Positions 1 to 8,266 of a stretch of 64,000 nucleotides of DNA are shown here, piece by piece. Every line of letters begins with the position of its first letter. The first letter of the stretch is position 1. Origin of the DNA: JBMFOH01 sp049969715 [NCBI: bacterium] (GTDB taxonomy: Bacteria; DUMJ01); assembly GCA_049969715.1 (NCBI GenBank), contig JBMFOH010000002.1, forward strand, positions 1-64,000. The letters are read 5' to 3'. The notes under the pieces are model-generated. The model saw only the letters and a list, made by a program, of their open reading frames with translations. It had not been told where the DNA came from and did no database searches. The position numbers and the translations under genes are program-made.

Positions 1-34
1 ATAAATAAGAATAAAGGGGAAATATCCCTTTTTC

Positions 35-55
35 AAGAGGGGTAATTCCCCTTTT
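35..55 (+). terminator. Terminator-like hairpin before the GntR gene
   Basis: AAGAGGGG and CCCCTTTT form an 8-bp stem (one G-T pair) around the loop TAATT, ending in a T run. A weaker hairpin (AAAGGG/CCCTTT, 13-31) sits just before it. It probably ends a transcript that enters from outside the window. It lies only about 10 bases before the first residues of the regulator's DNA-binding domain. Confidence 0.5.
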
Positions 56-61
56 AAATTC

Positions 62-787
62 CACGCAAAATTTTATAGAGCCCTAAGGGACATTCTTTAT
101 CTTAAGATAAAGAATGGTGAATGGAGAATTGGAGAGCAAATCCCATCAGAGGATGAATTATGTGCCCAGTACAATGTCAGTAAGACTACAGTAAGGCAAG
201 CTATCGGAATCCTTACGAGAGAAGGCTTATTACGTAGGGAACAGGGAAGGGGAACTTTTGTTGCTGAGCCTAAGATTGAACAGGGCCCTTTGAGGTTGAC
301 TAGTTTTACTGACGAGATGCGTTCTAGAGGTCTTACTCCTAGTTCTGTGGTCATTGAGAAGTGTGTTATTAAGTCTCCTCCTGAAGTAACTGAAGCACTA
401 GAACTAGGAAAAGAAGATAAGGTTATATTATTAAAAAGACTAAGACTAGCAAATGAAGAGCCTATGGGAGTCCAAAGCGCATATATACCATATGAATTGT
501 GCCCAGGGCTTTTAGACGAAAAGATAGACCTATCTAAATCATTATACGAGTTATTAGAAGGGGAATTTGGTATATCTCTTGATTGGGCGAAAGAGTATCA
601 TCAAGCTATTTCAATTGAGGAACCAGAGGCTTCTATGTTAAGGGTGCCTCCTCATTCTCCATGCTGGTTAAGTGTAAGAACTACTTATGATGGTAGTGGC
701 CGTCCTATAGAATTTGTTAAGTCAATAATGAGGGGAGATAAGTATATTATCGCTCTATATCTAGTGAAACGGGAAAAGGCTTTATGA
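62..787 (+). CDS. GntR-family (HutC/UTRA) transcriptional regulator, start codon not visible
   Basis: The frame reads a complete GntR winged helix (about 68-270: FYRALRDIL, then PSEDELCAQYNVSKTTVRQ and GLLRREQGRGTFVAEP). A UTRA effector domain follows (from about 290: LTSFTDEMRSRG, ending near IALYLVKR). UTRA regulators usually sense sugar phosphates or small metabolites and control the genes next to them, here the SIS, GH42 and importer genes starting 37 bases later. Oddity: the frame is closed by TAA at 2-4, and no ATG, GTG or TTG lies in any forward frame before the helix-turn-helix. The first ATG in frame is at 290, which would leave only the UTRA domain. The 5' end may be decayed, frameshifted, misassembled or started at a rare codon. 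The coordinate given is where the domain becomes recognisable. Confidence 0.75.
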   Translation, partial: HAKFYRALRDILYLKIKNGEWRIGEQIPSEDELCAQYNVSKTTVRQAIGILTREGLLRREQGRGTFVAEPKIEQGPLRLTSFTDEMRSRGLTPSSVVIEKCVIKSPPEVTEALELGKEDKVILLKRLRLANEEPMGVQSAYIPYELCPGLLDEKIDLSKSLYELLEGEFGISLDWAKEYHQAISIEEPEASMLRVPPHSPCWLSVRTTYDGSGRPIEFVKSIMRGDKYIIALYLVKREKAL

Positions 788-823
788 TAAAATATTCTAT
801 CCTTAAGAAAGGAGTGAGTTTTT

Positions 824-1603
824 GTGAAGTATGCTGAAATTTACTACAAGAAGGAATTGGAGATAATCAAAAATATCTATGAAACTCAGTTAGAAAACAT
901 AGAAAAAGCTGCACATATTATGGCAGAGGCTATAGCCTCTGGTCGTTTAGTTCATATCTTCGGAAGTGCCCATTCAGCAATACCGCTTATGGAAATCTTT
1001 CCAAGATATGGTAGTTATGTTGGAGAAAAAGGTGCATACCACCCCTTACTGAATCCTAGGTTATTATGGTGGAACGTGGTAGGAACAGGCGGAGTTAAAG
1101 ACCTACTCTGGTTAGAAAGACAAAAAGGTTATATTGCTAATTACCTAGATGAGCAAGATCTAAAGCCCGGAGACGTTTTATGGGCCTTTTCTCATGGAGG
1201 TATAAATGCAGCCCCTGTAGAGGCTGCAATTTATGCGAAAGAAAGAGGAATGAAGGTGATTGCTGTTACATCGCTTGATAATCAACGTGTGGTAGGGGAA
1301 AAGTACCCTGAGATTAAAAAACTCTCAGATATAGCTGATATAACCATAGATAACTGCGTCCCCTTAGAAGATGCACTTGTTCCCTTAGAAGGGTATGTGG
1401 AAAGGGTTTCAGCAGGAAGTACGATAGCGGCTATAACAATAGTACAACTTATAAATGCCCAGGTAGCTGGTGAGCTTGTAGAAAAAGGAGTTAATCTCCA
1501 TATTTTCGTTTCTCCAAATGTCACTGAAATTCCTCCAACAACTAATCAAGATGTTTTTAAGAAATATGACGAAATAATAAATACACATAAAAATATCTTA
1601 TAA
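824..1603 (+). CDS. SIS-domain sugar isomerase-like protein (UPF0309-type)
   Basis: This 259-residue protein has a single SIS (sugar isomerase) fold. An N-terminal helical part comes first, then the phosphosugar-binding strand and loop LVHIFGSAHSAI (about 42-53), and FSHGGINAAPVEAA (about 125-138), where the family has its Ser/Gly-rich phosphate loop. SIS proteins isomerise or sense sugar phosphates; this subgroup is poorly characterised. The start is GTG, 9 bases after AAAGGAG. It lies between the regulator and the GH42 gene, so it probably handles a phosphorylated sugar or amino sugar from the imported glycoside. The substrate cannot be read from the sequence. Confidence 0.8.
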   Translation: MKYAEIYYKKELEIIKNIYETQLENIEKAAHIMAEAIASGRLVHIFGSAHSAIPLMEIFPRYGSYVGEKGAYHPLLNPRLLWWNVVGTGGVKDLLWLERQKGYIANYLDEQDLKPGDVLWAFSHGGINAAPVEAAIYAKERGMKVIAVTSLDNQRVVGEKYPEIKKLSDIADITIDNCVPLEDALVPLEGYVERVSAGSTIAAITIVQLINAQVAGELVEKGVNLHIFVSPNVTEIPPTTNQDVFKKYDEIINTHKNIL

Positions 1604-1618
1604 AAGAAGGTGATGTTG

Positions 1619-3772
1619 ATGGAGAGGTTTTTCCCTGTATCGGTATGGTATGGAGCCAAAAAAGCAAGAGCTCCTATGATTCTTCCAATAGAAGAGAAGG
1701 ATATCCTTCAGATAAGGAAAGAATTAAAAGGAATAAAGTCTTTGGGGTTTAATGCCGTTAGATTTTGGTATGACTGGGCTACTGCAGAGCCAGAACCTAA
1801 CAGGTGGAACTTTAAAGAGATCGATATCCTATTGTCTCTTACTGATGAGATAGGTATAAGGTCATTAGTTCAAGTGTATACGGATTCTGCGCCCAATTGG
1901 ATAGAATCAGACTACCCTGACTCTCTCTTTGAAGATAGGGCAGGATTAAAGATCCATTCTCAAGCGTCTCCAGGATACTGTTCAGACCATCCAAAAGTAA
2001 GGGAACATATAACTGAGTATTTAAAGAGACTTGCCCAAGTAGTATCCTCTCATCCTTCTTTTTTTGCCTGGGATATCTGGTCAGAACCTCATATTGTTCA
2101 GTGGTCCTGGATCGATTTTATGTATAATCCATGGTTTTGTTATTGTGAAAATTCTAAGAAAAGATTTATAGAATGGTTAAAGAATAAATACAGAGATATA
2201 GAAGAATTAAATAATGTTTGGTATAGAAGGCATAGAGACTGGGAAGAGATAGTAATTCCAAGGTATACCTCATTATCAAGTTTTTCAGACCTTTTAGACT
2301 GGATTCAATTTAATATAGAAAAGATCGCTGAGGATTTAGAATGGAAAGTGAACTCAATAAAGTCTGTAGATAGAGAGCATATTGTATCTAGCCATGCTGC
2401 TATCTCTTGTATTTATAGCATTCCAGGTATCTCCTATGGATCTTCTGATGACTGGAGATTGGCAGAGAAGGTAGATGTCTGGGGGACATCTTTCTATCCC
2501 AAACATACAGGCCTTTGGATGCCTTTAAAGCCGCATCAAATGGGAATTGCCTTGGACGCAACTCGAAGTTCCTGTGATAGTAAAGGAAAACCATTCTGGA
2601 TAGGGGAGCTTCAAACAGGACATGGAGTTACTGGAATGGACTTTTCTGTCCCTGTAAGTGAGAAAGATGTAGATAGATGGGCGTGGCTTGCCGTTTCTAG
2701 AGGAGCAACTGGGATTAATTATTATGCATGGTTTCCTATGAGCTGTGGCTATGAGGTATCAGGGTTTGGATTGACAAGACCTGATGGATCATATGAAGAA
2801 AGAACCTACTCTGCAGGGAAAGTGTCTAAGGTAATAACAGAAAATATGAATACATTTTTAGGAGTAAAGCCATTACCCGCTCAAGTCGCTATTCTTTATA
2901 ATATAGAAGCATATAAACTTCTTGCTTGCTTAAGAGTTCAGGGGGCAGAATTAATAAGAAAGGATATGTTTGGTATATATAGAGCCCTAATGAAGAGAAA
3001 TATACCTGTAGATTTCATTCATCTTTCCGACCTAAATTCAGAGAATCTAAAAAAGTATAAGGTAGTATTTGCTCCTTTTGCTATAAGTCTTCCAGAGGTG
3101 GTAAGTAATTCGCTAGAGGAATATATAAAAACCGGGGGAATCTTAGTTGCCGATGGAAGAATTGCCTGGACTAATGAAAAAGGACAGCTTATGGACAGAA
3201 TTCCAGGTTTTTCCTTAAGCGAAGTCTTTGGATGTATTGAAGATTATATGACAGAAATAAAGGAACCTGTTGATATCGAAATAAAGAACTTCGGGAGGAT
3301 AAAAGGGGGCAACTACCTTTCTGCTTATACTGTAACTTCAGGAGAGATAAAGGGAAAATATAGGGATATCCTAGTAGTAGTTGAAAATAACTATCTTAAA
3401 GGGAAAGCTATAATGGTAGGAACTCTATTAGGAATCCCTATTGAGTTAGGATACTTAGAGAATATAGATTTCATTCTAGAAATCGTAAGAGACGCTCAAG
3501 TATATCCCTACTTTGAAGTAAGGTGTAAATCATCAGATGTTGAGGTACGATGTAGTAGGAATGAGAGGGAGGGTATATTTTTTATATTTAATCATTCTAA
3601 CACCTATCAAGGGTTAGAGATTAAATTCAAAAAAGAACTATTCTCATTTATCCCTAATAAAATTATTAGTCTAAAAGATAAAGAGATGCTTAATTTATCC
3701 ATTGAAGGGGAGGAATTTACCATTCTCTGTGAAGTCTCTCCAGAGGAGACCAAGATTTTGAAGTTAGAGTAA
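1619..3772 (+). CDS. Glycoside hydrolase family 42-type beta-galactosidase
   Basis: A 717-residue cytoplasmic protein (no signal peptide). The N-terminal TIM barrel has the acid/base Glu in FFAWDIWSEPH (about residue 156) and the nucleophile Glu in FWIGELQTGHG (about 330). A Rossmann-like trimerisation domain (about 430-610, starting AQVAILYN) and a small C-terminal beta domain follow, the normal GH42 order and length. It should cleave beta-galactosides or related glycosides brought in by the importer downstream. ATG 1619 is preferred over the earlier GTG/ATG at 1610/1613 because it lies 8 bases after AAGAAGG, while the others overlap or touch that site. The exact sugar is uncertain; GH42 includes beta-galactosidases and arabinosidase-like enzymes. 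Confidence 0.85.
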   Translation: MERFFPVSVWYGAKKARAPMILPIEEKDILQIRKELKGIKSLGFNAVRFWYDWATAEPEPNRWNFKEIDILLSLTDEIGIRSLVQVYTDSAPNWIESDYPDSLFEDRAGLKIHSQASPGYCSDHPKVREHITEYLKRLAQVVSSHPSFFAWDIWSEPHIVQWSWIDFMYNPWFCYCENSKKRFIEWLKNKYRDIEELNNVWYRRHRDWEEIVIPRYTSLSSFSDLLDWIQFNIEKIAEDLEWKVNSIKSVDREHIVSSHAAISCIYSIPGISYGSSDDWRLAEKVDVWGTSFYPKHTGLWMPLKPHQMGIALDATRSSCDSKGKPFWIGELQTGHGVTGMDFSVPVSEKDVDRWAWLAVSRGATGINYYAWFPMSCGYEVSGFGLTRPDGSYEERTYSAGKVSKVITENMNTFLGVKPLPAQVAILYNIEAYKLLACLRVQGAELIRKDMFGIYRALMKRNIPVDFIHLSDLNSENLKKYKVVFAPFAISLPEVVSNSLEEYIKTGGILVADGRIAWTNEKGQLMDRIPGFSLSEVFGCIEDYMTEIKEPVDIEIKNFGRIKGGNYLSAYTVTSGEIKGKYRDILVVVENNYLKGKAIMVGTLLGIPIELGYLENIDFILEIVRDAQVYPYFEVRCKSSDVEVRCSRNEREGIFFIFNHSNTYQGLEIKFKKELFSFIPNKIISLKDKEMLNLSIEGEEFTILCEVSPEETKILKLE

Positions 3773-3958
3773 AAATATACTTACTCTATTGAAGGGAGAT
3801 GAGAGAGGAAAAACAAAGGCATTTATGAAAACTTAAGTGTTCAGTCAAGTTAACCTGAAAGGTAGCTTAGTGATAATGCTATTAGGTGTACTTTGAGAAG
3901 TTAGTACAGGAGTAGGGACTCCTAAAAATCTCTAAAAATCTAAAAAGGAGGAATTTTT
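3773..3958 (+). promoter_or_regulatory. Leader region of the ABC importer: promoter candidate, hairpin and direct repeat
   Basis: This 186-base gap holds a candidate promoter, TTAACC (3850-3855), 16 bases, then GATAAT (3872-3877). A perfect 6-bp hairpin AGGAGT/ACTCCT with loop AGGG lies at 3908-3923. Two tandem copies of CTAAAAATCT (3922-3941) follow, then a strong AAGGAGG before the binding-protein ATG. The layout suggests the binding protein can be made independently of the GH42 gene. The function of hairpin and repeat is not known. Confidence 0.4.
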
Positions 3959-5248
3959 ATGAAGAGGTTTTTTATATCCATTTTGATTGTTTTTCTGCTA
4001 CTTACCTCTATGGGTTTTGGTAGCACAAAACTTGTTTTTACAGTGCATTGGGCAGACTATCAGTTAGAGGGGATAAAGGATAAAGATGGGAATATAGTAG
4101 TTAAGGGATTGAAGCAGTATGTAGAAGAGTATATGAAGAGCCATCCTGATGTGGAAATTGAAGTAAGGTCTGTCGCCTTTGATGAATTATTAAAAAAGAT
4201 AATCATAGACCATACTGGAGGTCTTCCAAGTGATATTTATGGTCTCTATTCTTTATGGGGGGTAGAATTAGTAAAGTCTGGAATATTAGACGAGCCACCA
4301 AAAGATATCCAAAATGCAGTCAGAATCCTCTTTGTAAAGCCAGCGGTAGATGGAGCGACCATTAACGGAAAAATCTGGGGGGTGCCTACAGAGATAGACA
4401 ATTATGCTCTAGTTTATAACAAGAAACTATTGACAGAAGCAGGATTTAAAAAGTCACCTCAGAAGTGGGTAGACCTAGTAAATATGGCGCCAAAACTCAC
4501 AAAAAAGAATCCTGATGGTTCTATAGCTCAATATGGTTTTGCATTTCTTGCCGGATGGGATTCTGCTGTAGTTCACCCATATCTAGCCTTACTATATAGT
4601 AATGGTGGAGAATTCCTCTCTAAAGACTTCAGAGAATGCCTATTAGATAGGAAAGAAGCCATAGAAGCCCTAGATGCGGAACTAGAGTTATTCAGAAAGG
4701 GTGCAACTAATACTGCCGCAAGTGTGTATAATTTTCCAAATGGGACTGTTGCGATGATGATTATGGCTCCATGGTACGAGACAGACTTGAAGCTCGGATT
4801 TAAGGATAAATATCAGGAAACAGTAGGCGTAGCACCAATCCCCTATCTTAAGAAGCCTGCTACCTGTGGATATACATGGTTTATTGGTGTAGATAGTGCC
4901 TCAAAGAATAAGAAACAGGCATGGGACTTTATCAGATGGATGACCATCCAAACTATGTCAAATGGTGCCACAAGAATGGGAGAACTTATGGCGAAAAATA
5001 TCGGAGCTATTCCTCCAAGTAGAGTTAATCTTGATAAATTTCCTAATGAGCTTAACGATTTGTATACTCAAACCTTCGTACGAGAATTAGTTCATACTAT
5101 TCAGGAACCAAATGTAGCTCAAGGACAGGAAATAAAGACCGCTTTAATGAGAGAAATAGTAGAAGCTTGGAATGGAAGAAAAACTGCAGAACAGGCATTA
5201 AAGGATGCAAAGAAGAAGATAGATGAAATACTTATGGAGAATTATTAA
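3959..5248 (+). CDS. ABC sugar importer, extracellular substrate-binding protein
   Basis: A 429-residue protein. Its first ~22 residues are a Sec signal peptide (KR, then a hydrophobic stretch ending near GFGS) with no lipobox Cys, so it should be a soluble periplasmic protein. The body is type-1 solute-binding protein (family of MalE/UgpB): VHWADYQLEG at the start, the GKIWGVPTEIDNYALVYNK strand-loop (about 140-158) and a C-terminal helical region. ATG is 7 bases after AGGAGG. It delivers a sugar or oligosaccharide to the two permeases just downstream. The GH42 gene upstream suggests a beta-glycoside, but specificity is inferred. Confidence 0.88.
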   Translation: MKRFFISILIVFLLLTSMGFGSTKLVFTVHWADYQLEGIKDKDGNIVVKGLKQYVEEYMKSHPDVEIEVRSVAFDELLKKIIIDHTGGLPSDIYGLYSLWGVELVKSGILDEPPKDIQNAVRILFVKPAVDGATINGKIWGVPTEIDNYALVYNKKLLTEAGFKKSPQKWVDLVNMAPKLTKKNPDGSIAQYGFAFLAGWDSAVVHPYLALLYSNGGEFLSKDFRECLLDRKEAIEALDAELELFRKGATNTAASVYNFPNGTVAMMIMAPWYETDLKLGFKDKYQETVGVAPIPYLKKPATCGYTWFIGVDSASKNKKQAWDFIRWMTIQTMSNGATRMGELMAKNIGAIPPSRVNLDKFPNELNDLYTQTFVRELVHTIQEPNVAQGQEIKTALMREIVEAWNGRKTAEQALKDAKKKIDEILMENY

Positions 5249-5259
5249 GGTGGTAGAGT

Positions 5260-6150
5260 ATGCGAAAGAGTTTAGAGAATAGAGCTGGGGCGGGGTACTT
5301 TTTCCTCGCCCCAGCTATAATATTTTATCTAGTGTTCTTTCTGTTTCCTGTAGCTTTTTCTTTACTAACCTCCTTTAAAAGATGGAATATGTTAACTCCT
5401 TTTATAAATGCTCCTTTTATAGGCTTTAAAAATTTCTTAGATCTTTTAAGAGATGATTTATTTATTATGGCTCTAAGAAACACTCTTTTTTATGCTATTT
5501 TAACTGTAAGTATTACTCTTATATTGGCACTTTTCTATGCAGTAATAATAAATAAAGCGAGATTTTCAGTCCTTTGGAGATTTATATATTTTGCTCCCGT
5601 AGTAACTCCTCAAGTAGCAATAGCTACTATATGGGGCTATTTATATAATCCAAATAGTGGTTTATTAAATGCAATATTAAGAGCCATAGGATTAAAGGGG
5701 TTTAATTGGCTAACAGATCCTAATGTTGCTTTATTTTCTGTGATTCTTACCGCTGTTTGGGCAGGATTAGGCGGATCTATGTTAATCTTTACTGCAAGTC
5801 TAAACAATATTCCTCAAGAATATTATGATGCAGCAAATCTTGATGGGGCTACTGGATTTAAGGAGTTTTGGAATATTACTCTTCCCCTATTAAAGCCTAC
5901 TTTTCTATTTTTAAGCGCCACCGGATTAATTTCTGCCTGGCAGATCTTTGATCTTCCTTATATACTTGGAAGAAATGCTCCTGCAAAGAGTGTAATAACT
6001 GTCTCCTGGTATACTTATGAGATAGCCTTTCAAGACCTAAAGATGGGGAAAGCCTCTGCAGGTGCATTTCTATTATTTATCGCCATCTTTATGATAACCC
6101 TCGTAATCCTTAGGCTTTTTGGAAAGGAAGGAATAGAAGGATATGAATAG
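5260..6150 (+). CDS. ABC sugar importer permease (MalF/UgpA type)
   Basis: A 296-residue inner-membrane protein with six predicted helices. The EAA loop that docks the ATPase is seen in EYYDAANLDGATGFKEFW (about 187-204), followed by NITLPLLKP. The N-terminal segment AGYFFLAPAIIFYLVFFLFP is typical of the family. It begins 11 bases after the binding protein, behind AAGGTGG, and overlaps the next permease by 8 bases (ATGAATAG), so the two are translationally coupled. No ATPase gene lies in the cluster, so the pair probably uses a shared MsmX/UgpC-like ATPase from elsewhere. Confidence 0.92.
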   Translation: MRKSLENRAGAGYFFLAPAIIFYLVFFLFPVAFSLLTSFKRWNMLTPFINAPFIGFKNFLDLLRDDLFIMALRNTLFYAILTVSITLILALFYAVIINKARFSVLWRFIYFAPVVTPQVAIATIWGYLYNPNSGLLNAILRAIGLKGFNWLTDPNVALFSVILTAVWAGLGGSMLIFTASLNNIPQEYYDAANLDGATGFKEFWNITLPLLKPTFLFLSATGLISAWQIFDLPYILGRNAPAKSVITVSWYTYEIAFQDLKMGKASAGAFLLFIAIFMITLVILRLFGKEGIEGYE

Positions 6151-6988
6151 GGACAGGAAAAAATTATTTTGGGAAACTTCTAGATATGCTGTAATAATAT
6201 TTGGAGCTATCTGGATGATCTTACCTTTCTTTTGGCTTTTCTCTGCCTCCCTTATGACTCCTCAAGAACTTTTAGCTTTCCCTCCTAAAATTCTCCCCTT
6301 TCATCCTCAATGGCAAAATTATAAGGAGGTAGTAAAGAGAATACCTATATTACTGCATTATAAAAATAGTCTCATCGTTTCTCTCTCTGTAACTATAAGC
6401 GTTCTTCTGACATCATCCTTAGCAGGTTATTCATTTGCAAAACTAAAATTTCCAGGGAGAGAAGCCTTTTTTAGGTTTGTTCTCTCTACTATGATGTTTC
6501 CTGTATTTATCTTCCTTATTCCAGTTTACTATCTTATGAGATTATTTGGATGGCTTAATAATTATCTTTCCTTAATTACTCCGTTTATAGTAAGCGGTTA
6601 TGGGATATTTCTTATAAGACAATTCATCTTAACAATCCCAGATGAACTCCTAGACTCAGCAAGAATCGATGGAGCAAGTGAGATTATAATATACTTTAGA
6701 ATAATCGTTCCATTGCTAAAGCCTGCATTAGCAACATTGGCAATCCTTACTTTTATAGGACAATGGAATTCCTTTTTATGGCCTCTTATAATTACTACCT
6801 CTGCTCCTCAACTAACAACTCTCCCTGTAGGAATATCAAGACTCTCTCTGGCGTTTGCTACTACAGAGACTCAGCATCTGATTTTAGCGGCATTAGTTTT
6901 ACAAGTCATCCCTACTGCAGCACTTTTCCTTTTCTTACAGCGATACTATATTAAGGGTTTTGTCCTTTCAGGATTTAGTGAATTATAA
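6143..6988 (+). CDS. ABC sugar importer permease (MalG/UgpE type)
   Basis: A 281-residue inner-membrane protein with six predicted helices. Its EAA loop is ELLDSARIDGASEIIIYFR (about 172-190), followed by IIVPLLKPALATL, the MalG-side signature. It starts inside the end of the first permease (8-base overlap) and forms the heterodimeric channel with it. The stop codon is one base before the start of the ROK gene, so expression of the kinase-like protein is probably coupled to it. Confidence 0.92.
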   Translation: MNRDRKKLFWETSRYAVIIFGAIWMILPFFWLFSASLMTPQELLAFPPKILPFHPQWQNYKEVVKRIPILLHYKNSLIVSLSVTISVLLTSSLAGYSFAKLKFPGREAFFRFVLSTMMFPVFIFLIPVYYLMRLFGWLNNYLSLITPFIVSGYGIFLIRQFILTIPDELLDSARIDGASEIIIYFRIIVPLLKPALATLAILTFIGQWNSFLWPLIITTSAPQLTTLPVGISRLSLAFATTETQHLILAALVLQVIPTAALFLFLQRYYIKGFVLSGFSEL

Positions 6989-6989
6989 A

Positions 6990-7874
6990 ATGAATTTATT
7001 TGTAGTGGATATCGGTGGAACAAACCTGAGAATTGCGGTCGTAAACAGTGAAGGAGACATTATAAGAAAGGAAAGATATGAAACTCCAAAGGATTTTATA
7101 GAGATATCTAAAATTATTGAGGAAAGATATATAAGTCTAAAGGAGGATTATCTTCTAAAAGAACTTATTGGTATTTCTATAGCAGGAGCAATAATAAAGG
7201 ATAAAGTCTGGCTTCCAAATATCTCTAAAGATGGTTTCCCTCTGGGAACCCTTCTTTTTAATAGACTTAAAATCCCTATAAAAATATTGGACGATAGAAT
7301 CTCAGGGGTTCTTGGAGAGTATTGGAAAGGGAAGGGAAGAGATAGAAATATAATATTATACTTTATTATTGGAACAGGTGTAGGATTAGGGATTTTAATA
7401 GACGGAAAGGTCGTTTATGGAAGAAATGGAGTCTCTGGCTCTCTAGGTTGGATTCCTCTTGGAAAAAGAAATTCCTATTCTTCAGAGATTGGAACTTTAG
7501 AATCCCAAATTGCGGGACCTGCTATCTTAAGAGAATATAATAGAATTTCAGATAAAAAATTAGCCAACACAGAAGAGGTTTTTGAATTATTTGAAAAGAA
7601 AGATGAAAATGCTATAAAGGTAATATCAAGAGTTGGAAGAATATTGGGAAAGACCCTTTCTTCTCTTTTAAATCTCTTTGACCCAGACATTATTATCTTA
7701 TCAGGAAGTATTGGCCTTAGATGGCACACTTTTAAGTCCTGGGCTTATCCTGTAATAAATCTCTATATCTCACCTCTTATAAAAGATAATTTAGAGATTA
7801 CTATTTCGGACCTAAAAGAAGACGCTCAGATCCTTGGAGTAACTTATATCCTCTTGGGAGAGAGAATGCCATAA
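6990..7874 (+). CDS. ROK-family sugar kinase-like protein with altered active-site motifs
   Basis: A 294-residue ROK/ASKHA protein. The N-terminal phosphate loop VVDIGGTNLR (residues 5-14) and the second loop IGTGVGLGI (127-135) are intact, and the Asp that should act as catalytic base is kept in ILDDRISGVLGE (D102). The usual E-x-GH motif reads SGSLGWIPLG (E to S, H to W; 149-158), and the following C-x-C-G-x2-G-C zinc site is absent. The domain is still complete, about the normal kinase length (290-310), and no helix-turn-helix is present, so it is not a NagC/XylR-type repressor. It may phosphorylate the freed sugar with changed specificity, or may be inactive. ATG 6990 is chosen because it gives the normal short ROK N-terminus; an upstream TTG at 6960 lies inside the permease gene. 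Confidence 0.8.
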   Translation: MNLFVVDIGGTNLRIAVVNSEGDIIRKERYETPKDFIEISKIIEERYISLKEDYLLKELIGISIAGAIIKDKVWLPNISKDGFPLGTLLFNRLKIPIKILDDRISGVLGEYWKGKGRDRNIILYFIIGTGVGLGILIDGKVVYGRNGVSGSLGWIPLGKRNSYSSEIGTLESQIAGPAILREYNRISDKKLANTEEVFELFEKKDENAIKVISRVGRILGKTLSSLLNLFDPDIIILSGSIGLRWHTFKSWAYPVINLYISPLIKDNLEITISDLKEDAQILGVTYILLGERMP

Positions 7875-8114
7875 GCAATATCCTAAAAAAAGGTGACGAG
7901 GGTGTAGGATTAGACTATTGAATATTTAAATCCTAAACGAAAGTAAAAAGGTCATTTTAATTGCAAAAGACTTCTTTAGTATGATTCTAGAAGTAAGCAA
8001 GAAAATCTGATAGTACTTACGGTTGTAGGTGTTTAACGGTGATTATAGACCAGGAGTCATAGGATTGTTGCAAAACTCATCTCCTACTGATATAATATCT
8101 TTATGAAAGAGAAT
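7875..8114 (+). other. Intergenic region before tRNA-Val
   Basis: These 240 bases hold no convincing gene: the only ATG-started frames are a few codons long. A weak imperfect hairpin (ACTTC...GAAGT) lies near 7970-8000. The 3' part contains the promoter of the tRNA gene listed next. Nothing else is recognised. Confidence 0.5.
8068..8096 (+). promoter_or_regulatory. Promoter of tRNA-Val
   Basis: TTGCAA (8068-8073), a 17-base spacer and a perfect TATAAT (8091-8096) lie 18 bases before the mature 5' end of the tRNA. This is a standard housekeeping sigma-70/SigA-type promoter. Confidence 0.8.
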
Positions 8115-8190
8115 GGGCGAATAGCTCAGCGGTTAGAGCACCTGCTTCACACGCAGGGGGTCACAGGTTCAAGTCCTGTTTCGCCCACCA
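8115..8190 (+). tRNA. tRNA-Val (anticodon CAC)
   Basis: A 76-base cloverleaf. The acceptor GGGCGAA pairs with TTCGCCC, the D arm contains AGCTCAGCGG, the anticodon stem is CCTGC/GCAGG with loop TTCACAC (anticodon CAC, reading GUG), and the T arm contains GGTTCAAGTCC. The discriminator is A and the 3' CCA is encoded in the DNA. Confidence 0.97.
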
Positions 8191-8219
8191 TAAATAAAAT
8201 AAAGTGAAAGGAAAATATA

Positions 8220-8243
8220 AAGCTACGCTATAGTGCGTAGCTT
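8220..8243 (+). terminator. Perfect 9-bp hairpin between tRNA-Val and glpK
   Basis: AAGCTACGC and GCGTAGCTT pair perfectly around loop TATAGT. Only a short T-containing tract (CTATTGT) follows, so it could be a weak terminator of the tRNA transcript or a leader structure of the glycerol operon that starts 23 bases later. Confidence 0.5.
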
Positions 8244-8266
8244 CTATTGTAAATAGGAGAGAGATT

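Noticed and set aside
8040-8055. TTATAGACCA resembles half of a NagR-type operator for the UTRA regulator
   Set aside because: Only one half-site matches and it lies before the tRNA, not before the regulated genes.
7875-8114. Hidden small RNA or gene in the longest gap
   Set aside because: No open frame beyond a few codons and only a weak imperfect hairpin; only the tRNA promoter is clear.
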